Assembly: GCA_045603545.1 (NCBI GenBank)
Contig: JAZUMG010000017.1
Location: 62,001-126,000 of the forward strand
Origin: CAAGNP01 sp045603545
GTDB taxonomy: Bacteria > Bacteroidota > Bacteroidia > Bacteroidales > UBA932
Direction of reading: 5' to 3'
Length of the DNA stretch: 64,000 bases
Shown: piece by piece, positions 41,437-49,353 of the stretch
How the letters are laid out: every line of letters begins with the position of its first letter
How positions within the stretch are numbered: the first letter of the stretch is position 1
The notes under the pieces: model-generated
What the model was told of the DNA's origin: nothing
The model's input: the letters and a program-made list of their open reading frames with translations, nothing else
Database searches by the model: none
Position numbers and translations under genes: made by a program

Positions 41437-41644
41437 ATAATCCCGCACTCGGAACCTGACCCGAACCCCGATTTTCCAGCCGGGCAGACCTGCGATGTGC
41501 CCTGGAGGTTACTCTGTGAGGGGTGGAGTGGTCCAAGCCCCGACTCCAATGGGGGCTTGTGCACATCTACCCCCGGCAGAATCTATATCATCTGGAACGT
41601 TTGCAAAAATATGAAATACACGAATCTTATAATTTATACTTTAT
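41437..41644. other. Structured, GC-rich intergenic stretch of unknown role
   Basis: About 200 bases carry no gene. Nested complementary segments could fold into one long interrupted hairpin: GCCGGG (41479-41484) with CCCGGC (41572-41577), GATGTGC (41494-41500) with GCACATC (41561-41567), and an apical CAAGCCCC (41534-41541) with GGGGCTTG (41552-41559). A large asymmetric internal loop lies between the last two stems. No poly-T follows, so it is not a simple terminator. A 6S-like or other structured RNA is possible but not shown. Confidence 0.45.
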
Positions 41645-42213
41645 ATGAACAAAGAGATTAATTTTTTGATGTACAGCACACCCCAGGGAGATGTGAGTGT
41701 GGAGGCTGTTGTTAGGGATGATACCTTGTGGCTTACTCAAAAAGCTATGGCTCAATTATTTGGAGTACAGGTTCCTGCTATAAGTAGGCATTTGAAGAAT
41801 ATTTATGCAGAGGGTGAATTATTGGAGTCAACGACTATTTCCAAAATGGAAACAGTCGTTCAGAGAGGCTTCAGAGGAAGTGTTGAGGAGATGGTAGAAT
41901 CTTGAAGTCTGATGTTATGGTTGCAAAGAATTACCTTCAAGAGCAAGAGATAAAGCGTTTGGAACGTGCTGTTACGGGATATTTTGACTACATAGAGGAT
42001 CTTGTAGAGAGAGAAAATACGTTTACGATGGAAGAGTTTGCCGCTAGCGTAAATGAATTTTTATCATTCAGAAAATATCAGATTCTTAAAGATAAGGGTA
42101 TTGTTTCAAGGGTGCAGGCTGAGCGTAAAGCTGAGAAGGAATATGAACAGTTTAATAGGGTTCAGAAGATTGAGTCTGACTTTGATAGAATTGTAAAAAA
42201 AATGAAACAATAA
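41645..42213 (+). pseudogene. rhuM-family gene with internal deletion
   Basis: Two overlapping frames encode the two ends of one RhuM protein. The first (41645-41905) gives the N-terminal 85 residues, with LWLTQKAMAQLFGVQVPAIS and the ISKMETVVQRGFRGSVEE motif. The second (from about 41895 to 42213) gives the C-terminal ~100 residues with KSDVMVAKNYLQEQEIKRLE and an FDRIVKKM end. The central ~150 residues of the family (normally ~330 in total) are gone, and the join is out of frame. RhuM proteins are found in pathogenicity and mobile regions. The gene is very likely non-functional, though the N-terminal fragment could still be made. Confidence 0.82.
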
Positions 42214-42234
42214 TTGACAGCAAATCTCTAAACA

Positions 42235-42275
42235 AAACCGGAAGGTAGGTTCTCCTATCTTCCGGTTTATTTTTT
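42235..42275. terminator. Bidirectional terminator between rhuM remnant and calcium ATPase
   Basis: A 15-bp stem with one G-U pair (42235-42249 with 42254-42268) and a TTCT loop is followed on the plus strand by six T. The minus strand also ends in a T-rich tail, so it can serve both convergent genes. Confidence 0.9.
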
Positions 42276-42288
42276 ATGGTTGTGTTAC

Positions 42289-44847
42289 TTATTTCACTCT
42301 TTTCTTTCCGAACAGCTGGAAGTAGATCTCTTTGAAGACCATTACCGGGGCTGTTATCAGGATCAGGGAGAGCCAGGTGGAGAAGGTGAGTGGTTCTGTC
42401 TGGAATACCTTTCCGCCGAACTGGACGATCAGGATAGTGGCTACCAGAACGAAGGCGATGATACCTGTAAATTTGCCATTCTTGGTAAGACCGTCAAATA
42501 CAGACTTGTTCTTGCCGATGACACGGGCATTGAACATATTCCACCAGTTGATCATCATATAGAATGCGAAGAACATACTTGGGGTGATTCTTGACATCCC
42601 CTCCATATTGTTCATCCCCCAAAGGATAAATGTACACAGGATCCATACGAAGCCACCGAATCCGAAGATCGCTTTGGCCAGAGACTTGTCGATAATGAAT
42701 TCGTTGTGATCCCTCGGCTTGTCTTTAAGTACCCTCTCGTCAGCAGGCTCCGAAGCCAGTGCGATGGCAGCAAGCGAGTCCATAACGAGGTTAATCCATA
42801 GGAACTGTGTCACTGTGAAGGGCATCTCCACACCTACAAGTGGTCCGAAGAGGACGATAAGACACGCAGAGACATTGATGGAGAGCTGGAGGAAGAAGAA
42901 GTTCTTGATGTTCTTGTACAGAGAGCGTCCCCACTTCACACCAGTAACTATAGATGGGAATGCATCATCGAGTAGGACGATGTCGGCAGCCTCTTTGGCC
43001 ACAGATGTACCTGTACCCATAGCGATACCCACATCTGCGTAGTTTAGAGAAGGGGAGTCATTTACACCGTCACCTGTCATAGCGCATACAAGACCTTTGG
43101 CTTGTGCCCATTTGAGGATATCAAGTTTATTCGATGGGGTACATCTGGCGATGACATTAGGGAATTCACGACCATTTTTGGGATGCTCGATGGCGCTCCA
43201 GAAGTCTTTTGCCTCGATAGCCCAAATATTCTGGAAACCGGCCTGGCGGGCGATCTCACCACCGGTCTTGAAGTTGTCACCGGTCATCATAACTACATCT
43301 ATTCCCGCTTCATAGCACTTCTCTATAGCGGCAGGCACATCTGAACGGACTGGATCCTCGATAAACCAGGTGCCGACATATGTACAGTGGGCCAATGCCT
43401 CTTTAGCATCAAGCTTCTCTTTGATGGAGTCAAAGTCTGCACCAGAAATCATAGCGGCAGAGATAGCCCTTCTCCCTCTGTCCTGCTGTTTTGAGACACC
43501 TTTCATATATGTGTCATCCTTGATGATCTTGGATACCACTTCAGGGGCACCTTTGATTACGATAATCTCTTCGCCGCCATCTTTTTTACGGGCAGATGTC
43601 ACCATATATTTCCAGGCACTTGAGAATGGGATTCTCGAAAGTACCTCATATTCGCTGCGGATCCTTTCAGACTTCTCTTCACCGATGGATTTTAGGATGG
43701 CACACTCGGTAGGGTTACCCAGAGGGAGACCGTTGTTGGACCAGTTGGCGGTAGAGTTGATAGAGCCGATCACATCCATAAGTTCCTGTGATTCTCCCCT
43801 CACGTCTCTCTCCACTACTGTCATACTGTTCTGTGTGAGTGTGCCGGTCTTGTCGGTAAATATCACATTTACAGCACCTACTGTCTCGCAGGCGTGCATC
43901 TTCTTCACGAGGTTGTTCTCCTTCGCCATGGTTTTCATCGAGAAGGCAAGGGCCAATGTTACAGATAGTGGAAGGCCCTCAGGAACAGCTACGATGATTA
44001 CCACGATAGCACTCATCAGGAATGCAAGTTCTTTGGTAAGTGTGGCGATGGTCCACTCAAAATGGTGACTTCCGAAAGCGAAATCCCAGTGCATAAGGTT
44101 CAGCACCACAAACATGGTGGTTGCTATCACGAAAGCTGCGATACTGATCTTCCCTGCCAGCTCTTCAAGCTTGATCTGGAGAGGGGTCTGTGCATTGGTC
44201 TCCTCCGATGCCTGACGGGTGGTCTTTCCTATTTCGGTCTCGTCGCCCACTTTCACTACAATACCTTCACCCATTCCCTGCTCGATAGTGGTGCCGCGGA
44301 GAAGCTGGTTAGGTGCAAATCCCGACCCTTCGTATGGCTCGGTCATCGCATATTTCGCTACCGCAACAGATTCACCTGTCATCGCAGCCTCGGAAACCTT
44401 CATATCCACCGCTCCGATCAGCTCAATGTCTGCCGGGATCTCATCACCTGCAGAGAGGATTACGAGGTCGCCCACGACCAATTGGTCTTTGGTAATCTCG
44501 ATCACCACTCCGTTGCGGCGTACCTTCACAGGTTCGAAGTCCTTGTCGTTTTTCATCGCATCGAACTTCTTTTTCGCGCTGTACTCCTGCCAGAAGCCTA
44601 CGCCTGTGGCCAGAAGGATGGCGAGGATGATACCTATCGACTCGGTGAAATCCCCCTCCTTGATGCCGATAGCGAGGGTCACAGCGGTAGCTACCAGAAG
44701 TATGATGATGATAGGATCCTTGAATTTTTCAAGATAAAGTTTCCACCAAGGGGTGTCTGGTGGTGGAGTCAAAAGGTTCGGACCATATTTCTCTCTGCTT
44801 TGCAGCACTTCCTGGTCAGAAAGGCCTTTATTATAAATTTCGCTCAT
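42289..44847 (-). CDS. Calcium-transporting P-type ATPase, PMCA type
   Basis: This 852-residue inner-membrane pump has a cation-ATPase N-domain (NKGLSDQEVLQSREKYGPN), the TGES actuator loop (AAMTGESVAVA), the PEGLPLSV ion-binding helix, the phosphorylation site DKTGTLTQNSM, MTGDGVNDSPSL in the P domain, and a C-terminal bundle of membrane helices. The length and PEGLP motif match IIB (calmodulin-free PMCA-like) calcium ATPases, which export Ca2+. Family knowledge supports calcium; other divalent ions are possible. A -7 element lies 24 bases upstream. Confidence 0.9.
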   Translation of the reverse strand: MSEIYNKGLSDQEVLQSREKYGPNLLTPPPDTPWWKLYLEKFKDPIIIILLVATAVTLAIGIKEGDFTESIGIILAILLATGVGFWQEYSAKKKFDAMKNDKDFEPVKVRRNGVVIEITKDQLVVGDLVILSAGDEIPADIELIGAVDMKVSEAAMTGESVAVAKYAMTEPYEGSGFAPNQLLRGTTIEQGMGEGIVVKVGDETEIGKTTRQASEETNAQTPLQIKLEELAGKISIAAFVIATTMFVVLNLMHWDFAFGSHHFEWTIATLTKELAFLMSAIVVIIVAVPEGLPLSVTLALAFSMKTMAKENNLVKKMHACETVGAVNVIFTDKTGTLTQNSMTVVERDVRGESQELMDVIGSINSTANWSNNGLPLGNPTECAILKSIGEEKSERIRSEYEVLSRIPFSSAWKYMVTSARKKDGGEEIIVIKGAPEVVSKIIKDDTYMKGVSKQQDRGRRAISAAMISGADFDSIKEKLDAKEALAHCTYVGTWFIEDPVRSDVPAAIEKCYEAGIDVVMMTGDNFKTGGEIARQAGFQNIWAIEAKDFWSAIEHPKNGREFPNVIARCTPSNKLDILKWAQAKGLVCAMTGDGVNDSPSLNYADVGIAMGTGTSVAKEAADIVLLDDAFPSIVTGVKWGRSLYKNIKNFFFLQLSINVSACLIVLFGPLVGVEMPFTVTQFLWINLVMDSLAAIALASEPADERVLKDKPRDHNEFIIDKSLAKAIFGFGGFVWILCTFILWGMNNMEGMSRITPSMFFAFYMMINWWNMFNARVIGKNKSVFDGLTKNGKFTGIIAFVLVATILIVQFGGKVFQTEPLTFSTWLSLILITAPVMVFKEIYFQLFGKKRVK

Positions 44848-44870
44848 AGATTTTGTCGTATAATGATTTG

Positions 44871-44878
44871 CAAAGATA
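44871..44878 (-). promoter_or_regulatory. -7 element of the calcium ATPase gene
   Basis: Minus-strand TATCTTTG is a perfect match to TAnnTTTG. It directly abuts the terminator of the upstream AT-rich operon. Confidence 0.5.
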
Positions 44879-44902
44879 CAAAAAGCCGACTTTAAGTCGG
44901 CT
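44876..44902 (-). terminator. Terminator of the DUF4249/TonB operon
   Basis: On the minus strand the inverted repeat AGCCGACTT/AAGTCGGCT (44902-44894 with 44892-44884) is followed by TTTTTGT. The loop is very tight, so the innermost pairs probably open. Confidence 0.8.
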
Positions 44903-44939
44903 CTTTGTAAGCAAAAAATGTGCTAAGCAATAATAGAAT

Positions 44940-45944
44940 TTACAAATAAATAATATGTTTGTCAGAACTTAGTCCACCCAATATTCCCCATCCATTTTTA
45001 ATATTGCTGTGAATATGGATTGGCTCTGTAAATGCATCCTGCTCTGTGATACGGTATAGCATCGTTGATTTTAAATAATAATACAAATCTTTTGTAATGG
45101 ATTGAAGTTCAATTATTAGATGATTAGTGTACGGATCACCTCTTCTTAATCGACTCTCTACCGTAAATTCATAATTTTCTCCATTAAAATGTTGGTCAGA
45201 GAATACATTTGAAAAAAATGCTGGCCACCCTCTATAGCTTCTGAATAGTTGATTGTCAAAAAAAATTTCGTTATCCGATGTGAAAATATCGTTATGTATA
45301 TATGCTATTTCTCCATTTTCATATGAGGATAAAGCGTAGCTTCTTACCTTTAACCTGTAATAATTATTTTCATAGGAAGGATCGCATATTTTTAATGTTA
45401 CTCTGGCTATAGTATCTTTACCCATACTATCATATAAGCCATCATCTGTAATGGTACTGTTGTTTGGTGAGTACATCTTCGTGTATGACATAATTTCCAG
45501 ATGTGGGTAATTAGGTATTTCAATTTCATTAGAGGTTGTGGAGATTCCTCTGTTTTCTATAGTAATCTTTATACAATCACCGGATTGTGGTATATAGGGC
45601 GATACGTAACAATATTTTTCCTGGTCATATGACATTGTTACTGTTTTATTATGATTGATAGATAATGATACGTTAGCATCAGCAACAGTAGCTGAGTCCC
45701 TATAAAATTGTTCATACATTTCTTCTTGCAATGCTTGATATACCCAATGATCACTACCCCCAAGTATTGCTTGCTTGTTGTAGAATGGATATGCTTTGGT
45801 TACTGATACTGAAAAAACTGAGTCAGTAGAAGCTAGAGCATTTACCGTCAATCCATCAAATTTAACGTCGTCTTCATTAAATTTTACTATTTTTTCACAA
45901 CTGCTTAATAATAGCAAGATAAATATTAATATAGCATTCCTCAT
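44940..45944 (-). CDS. DUF4249 domain lipoprotein
   Basis: This 334-residue lipoprotein (lipobox LLLLSSC, Cys near residue 16) fits DUF4249. It has an Ig-like first half (VNALASTDSVFSVSVTKAYP, then SLSINHNKTVTMSYDQEKY and SGDCIKITIENRG). The second half is beta-rich and ends in IKNGWGILGGLSSD, a GxxG-type ending common in the family. It follows a TonB-dependent receptor by 12 bases on the same strand. This is the usual pairing for the family and suggests a surface partner of the receptor. The gene is markedly AT-rich compared with the flanking housekeeping genes. Confidence 0.82.
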   Translation of the reverse strand: MRNAILIFILLLLSSCEKIVKFNEDDVKFDGLTVNALASTDSVFSVSVTKAYPFYNKQAILGGSDHWVYQALQEEMYEQFYRDSATVADANVSLSINHNKTVTMSYDQEKYCYVSPYIPQSGDCIKITIENRGISTTSNEIEIPNYPHLEIMSYTKMYSPNNSTITDDGLYDSMGKDTIARVTLKICDPSYENNYYRLKVRSYALSSYENGEIAYIHNDIFTSDNEIFFDNQLFRSYRGWPAFFSNVFSDQHFNGENYEFTVESRLRRGDPYTNHLIIELQSITKDLYYYLKSTMLYRITEQDAFTEPIHIHSNIKNGWGILGGLSSDKHIIYL

Positions 45945-45956
45945 TTTTTCGTATGA

Positions 45957-48269
45957 TTAAAAAGAATATGCAATATTCATAGAGGGCATAAATGGAATCA
46001 TACATATCCCCTTTAAGACAGTCTCATTATTATGATATCCTATGTATACGCTTGATATATTCATTCTATTGTAAAGATTAATTATAGCTAAAGATATACG
46101 CAAGTCGCCTGTAAGTATTTTTGTGTTGTAAGATACACTTATGTCCAATCTGTGGATATTTGGTAAAATGAAGCCGTTACGTTGGTTGTGGGTGTAATAC
46201 ATCAAATATTTATCAAAAAAAGTCCCCTTTTCTGGGGTAGGAGAAGATATTTCCCCATGTTTATATCCTTCAGAGGAGAAAGGGTCTCCATAGGCATCGT
46301 ATTCATCCAAATTACCTCCATAGATACTTGTTGTAGTTATAGTGCCCCTTCTACCAGTCTGAAAAGTCCAGGTGCCTGATATATTCCAGTGTTCATTTAT
46401 ATTTTGGGATACAGTTATATTAAGATTATGTCGTTGGTCATTATCTGCATAAAATTCATCTCCACCATTTATTACGCCATCAGGAGAGTCAAATTTTCTT
46501 AGTGATTTTGATAGGGTATATCCAATCAAGCCAGTAGTTTTTCCTTTAGTCTTCTCTAATAAAAACTCAATACCATAAGCTTTGCCATCACCAATTGCTA
46601 TAAGGTCTTCCCAATTTCCATATGAATTGGTAAAGGAGGCTCCTTCCAGATATTCAATTAAATTTTCTTGTTTCTTATAATACCCCTCCAATGTTAGGTT
46701 AATGTTGTCCTTAATTTCAAAGTTATAGCCGATTGCAAACTGATCAGAGAACATCAATGGTAGATTTTCTGTAATAGGTACCCAGATGCAAGATGGCATA
46801 ACAAGATTGTTGGAACTTAACAGATGAATGCCTTGCGATATTCTGGAATAAGATGTCTTGATTGACATTTTTTCGTAAATCAAGTATCTTATTGATGCAC
46901 GAGGCTCGATTGAGTGGTATGACTTCTTTTTAATATTGTAAAAGGAATATCTTAACCCCAAATTCATCTTTAAATATTCATTCAAGATAAAGTCGTCCTC
47001 CACATAAAGAGATAGTGTCAGTAAATTATAAATATTAGATATTAAAGTATCAACACGTGTGGATGATTCTACCTTTTCTTCATCAAAAAAAGAGCACCTA
47101 TGCCTTTCTTTGTAAATGTCAACAGCTGGTTTAACATTTTGCAAGGAAATTTTTGCTCCCCATCTGATATTATGCCTATTAAGATTTTTATGAAAGTCTG
47201 ATGAGAATGATAAATCTTTTATTTTGGAAGTTTGATCCAGAATTGATTTTTCCTGTAAAAAGTATATAATGTCAGAAGACAGTAAATTGGTATTTATTTC
47301 CTCTTTAGAGTTTGTATTTATTAATTTATGGTCATATCTGCTGAAACTGATTCTTGAATTATGGTACAAGTTGTTTCCGTTATAGTGTGTGTACGATAGT
47401 CCTGTAGCCATATTGCTCCATTTGCTCTCTGATCCGTTATAAATTTTATTGTTATGACCAATGCCATTGTTTACAGTGTACTGGTTACTTTCTGATGGAG
47501 AAGAGTTATTTTTGTCCCGACCCATATAAAAAATTGCGGAAAGGCTCCCTTTATTTGAGAATCTATGGACAATCTTGGCATTTATATCATAATAATTCAT
47601 ATTTGCATATGGTCTGAGGTTTTCTGAGTCGTCATAGATGTTTTTTAATACAGGTGCTAAAATTGCATTGAAATACGAAATTCTACCAGCAATATTAAAG
47701 GATGTCTTGTTTTTATATATTGGTCCACCTATTTGTATCTTAGAGGAGAGGAGGCCAATGTTAACATTTCCGTGAATCTTTTTAAAGTCCCCATCTTTAA
47801 GATGTACATTTATTGTACTGGAGAGCCTTTCACCATATCGTGCAGGAAAGCCCCCCTTATATAGAGTGACATAATCAGTTATATCAGGATTTATTGCAGA
47901 AACAAATCCATTCATATGCTCTACATTATATAGAGTGACACCATCCAGTGTTATATGATTCTGGTCATATTCTCCACCTCTTACATAAATACCAGACATT
48001 CCATCTCCTGATGATTGTACACCCGGAATCTTTTGAAGAGACTTCATTATGTCAATCTCTCCTAATAAAAAAGGGATTGTCCGGACCTGGTCTATCGGCA
48101 ATTTGACTGTACTTATCTGTGAACTTTTTATATCGTAGACATCAAAATCTCCGTATATATACAAATCGGGTATTGATTGAAAGTTAGTAGTCGTATCTAT
48201 TTGTTTTTGAGCATATAACACAGATAGATGCGATAAACAAAAAAGGATAATATAAAATTTTTTAACCAT
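45957..48269 (-). CDS. TonB-dependent receptor of the AT-rich block
   Basis: This 770-residue outer-membrane protein has a signal peptide (MVKKFYIILFCLSHLSVLYAQ), a plug domain (about 45-165: FLLGEIDIMKSLQKIPGVQ, GIYVRGGEYDQNHITLDG, YKGGFPARYGERLSS) and a barrel with a terminal Phe. Unlike most Bacteroidota receptors it lacks an N-terminal carboxypeptidase-regulatory-like domain, going almost directly from signal peptide to plug. The substrate is unknown. It pairs with the DUF4249 lipoprotein downstream. The ATG at 48269 is preferred to an upstream TTG because it begins the signal peptide. AT-rich codons suggest horizontal acquisition. Confidence 0.88.
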   Translation of the reverse strand: MVKKFYIILFCLSHLSVLYAQKQIDTTTNFQSIPDLYIYGDFDVYDIKSSQISTVKLPIDQVRTIPFLLGEIDIMKSLQKIPGVQSSGDGMSGIYVRGGEYDQNHITLDGVTLYNVEHMNGFVSAINPDITDYVTLYKGGFPARYGERLSSTINVHLKDGDFKKIHGNVNIGLLSSKIQIGGPIYKNKTSFNIAGRISYFNAILAPVLKNIYDDSENLRPYANMNYYDINAKIVHRFSNKGSLSAIFYMGRDKNNSSPSESNQYTVNNGIGHNNKIYNGSESKWSNMATGLSYTHYNGNNLYHNSRISFSRYDHKLINTNSKEEINTNLLSSDIIYFLQEKSILDQTSKIKDLSFSSDFHKNLNRHNIRWGAKISLQNVKPAVDIYKERHRCSFFDEEKVESSTRVDTLISNIYNLLTLSLYVEDDFILNEYLKMNLGLRYSFYNIKKKSYHSIEPRASIRYLIYEKMSIKTSYSRISQGIHLLSSNNLVMPSCIWVPITENLPLMFSDQFAIGYNFEIKDNINLTLEGYYKKQENLIEYLEGASFTNSYGNWEDLIAIGDGKAYGIEFLLEKTKGKTTGLIGYTLSKSLRKFDSPDGVINGGDEFYADNDQRHNLNITVSQNINEHWNISGTWTFQTGRRGTITTTSIYGGNLDEYDAYGDPFSSEGYKHGEISSPTPEKGTFFDKYLMYYTHNQRNGFILPNIHRLDISVSYNTKILTGDLRISLAIINLYNRMNISSVYIGYHNNETVLKGICMIPFMPSMNIAYSF

Positions 48270-48418
48270 ATTTCTGGCATTTGACAAGCATCCTGCATCT
48301 CTTTAAGCGATTGAAATTGTCGCCAAACTGTGGGATCTGTTACCTTTTCAAACGATATCTTTTAAAATTTTTACATCTTGATTTAACATAAGTTTAGCAT
48401 AGTATTGAGCTTTTGGAT

Positions 48419-48877
48419 TTAGTTCACTTGGACACCTTTTGATTTTAAATCATCAACAATTAACCAAATTTGATCCTTATTCACCATTTCCAGTTTAAAA
48501 AATACAGTCCTATTATCATTCTTTTCGACCAATATGCTACATTCAGAATTCAATCCGTCTTGCAATGTAATAGATTTAATAGCACTATATGGAAATGACT
48601 TTGAAAACATGGAAGAAACGGCATTTGCAATAACAAGTCGCTCTTGATGAGTCACTATGTAGTAATTCCTTTTTATTACCATCACATAAAATAAACAAAT
48701 AAAGACAATAAATGCTACACTAATAACAATTAAAGTTGCTTTAAAAGACTCTTTAGCAAGACTATCCAAACATAAGATACGTATTACAAACATTAGGCTA
48801 AAATATATAGATAACACTGCTATTGCCATAGACTCTAATACTATCCTATAGCCTTTATTATTTGTATATTTCCTCAT
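48419..48877 (-). CDS. Small membrane protein, tandem paralog B
   Basis: This 152-residue protein has two hydrophobic helices near the N-terminus (about 13-33 and 45-70) and then a cytoplasmic beta-rich part. NYYIVTHQERLVIANAV is followed by FPYSAIKSITLQDG and FFKLEMVNKDQIWLIVDDLK. This resembles bacterial PH-like domains (bPH/YdbS type). The gene upstream encodes a related protein with the same closing pattern (LGMVNEAQIKMIVADLKAL). It starts on the last base of that gene's stop (TAATG). The function is unknown. It is AT-rich. Confidence 0.65.
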   Translation of the reverse strand: MRKYTNNKGYRIVLESMAIAVLSIYFSLMFVIRILCLDSLAKESFKATLIVISVAFIVFICLFYVMVIKRNYYIVTHQERLVIANAVSSMFSKSFPYSAIKSITLQDGLNSECSILVEKNDNRTVFFKLEMVNKDQIWLIVDDLKSKGVQVN

Positions 48878-49299
48878 TAGTATTTAACCTCTACTCTATT
48901 TAAAGCTTTTAAATCAGCGACTATCATCTTTATTTGAGCCTCGTTGACCATTCCTAAAGAATACCTACACCCTTTACCGGACTTTTTGTTTATCATAATA
49001 CAGTTACCTGCCGGGTGACGTCTCTCAAAAGTAAATGACTCTATGTCGTTATACTTATATTTCCTTGACAAAAATGGAAGAACTCCGTTATTGATAATTA
49101 TATACTCATCTTCTATAGTTATATAATAGTTTTTGTCCACAATAGTAACATAGAAGAGAGAAGTAAAAATAATAAACAATATAACTACCGACATAATATT
49201 AATCTCACCATCCAATATACATAAAATCAAAGACAACACCATTATGGCTAATGGCATATGAAATGACATAAATCTTTTAGATGTTTTATACTCTTTCAT
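48877..49299 (-). CDS. Small membrane protein, tandem paralog A
   Basis: This 140-residue protein has two hydrophobic helices (about 15-30 and 35-52), then a PH-like region with KNYYITIEDEYIIINNGVLP and KYKYNDIESFTFE. It ends with YSLGMVNEAQIKMIVADLK. It is clearly related to the following gene, and the two are translationally coupled. The start is taken at the ATG at 49299 (MKEYKTSKRF); an earlier in-frame start at 49317 lies in a hairpin. The pair belongs to the AT-rich block. The function is unknown. Confidence 0.65.
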   Translation of the reverse strand: MKEYKTSKRFMSFHMPLAIMVLSLILCILDGEINIMSVVILFIIFTSLFYVTIVDKNYYITIEDEYIIINNGVLPFLSRKYKYNDIESFTFERRHPAGNCIMINKKSGKGCRYSLGMVNEAQIKMIVADLKALNRVEVKY

Positions 49300-49307
49300 A
49301 TTAATAC

Positions 49308-49335
49308 CATCTGCCACCCTTAAGGATGGCAGATG
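49308..49335. other. Hairpin between pruA and the AT-rich block
   Basis: A 9-bp perfect stem CATCTGCCA/TGGCAGATG (49308-49316 with 49327-49335) has the palindromic CCTTAAGG in its loop. There is no T-run on either strand, so it is a weak terminator at best. It marks the right edge of the AT-rich block. Confidence 0.5.
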
Positions 49336-49353
49336 TATATGGCGGTGTGCGGA

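Noticed and set aside
44062..44895. Plus-strand frame of 277 codons opposite the calcium ATPase
   Set aside because: It is antisense to the highly conserved ATPase N-terminal region and has no recognisable domain.
49308..49335. Rho-independent terminator of pruA
   Set aside because: The stem is good but neither strand has a T-run after it; it is kept only as a hairpin.
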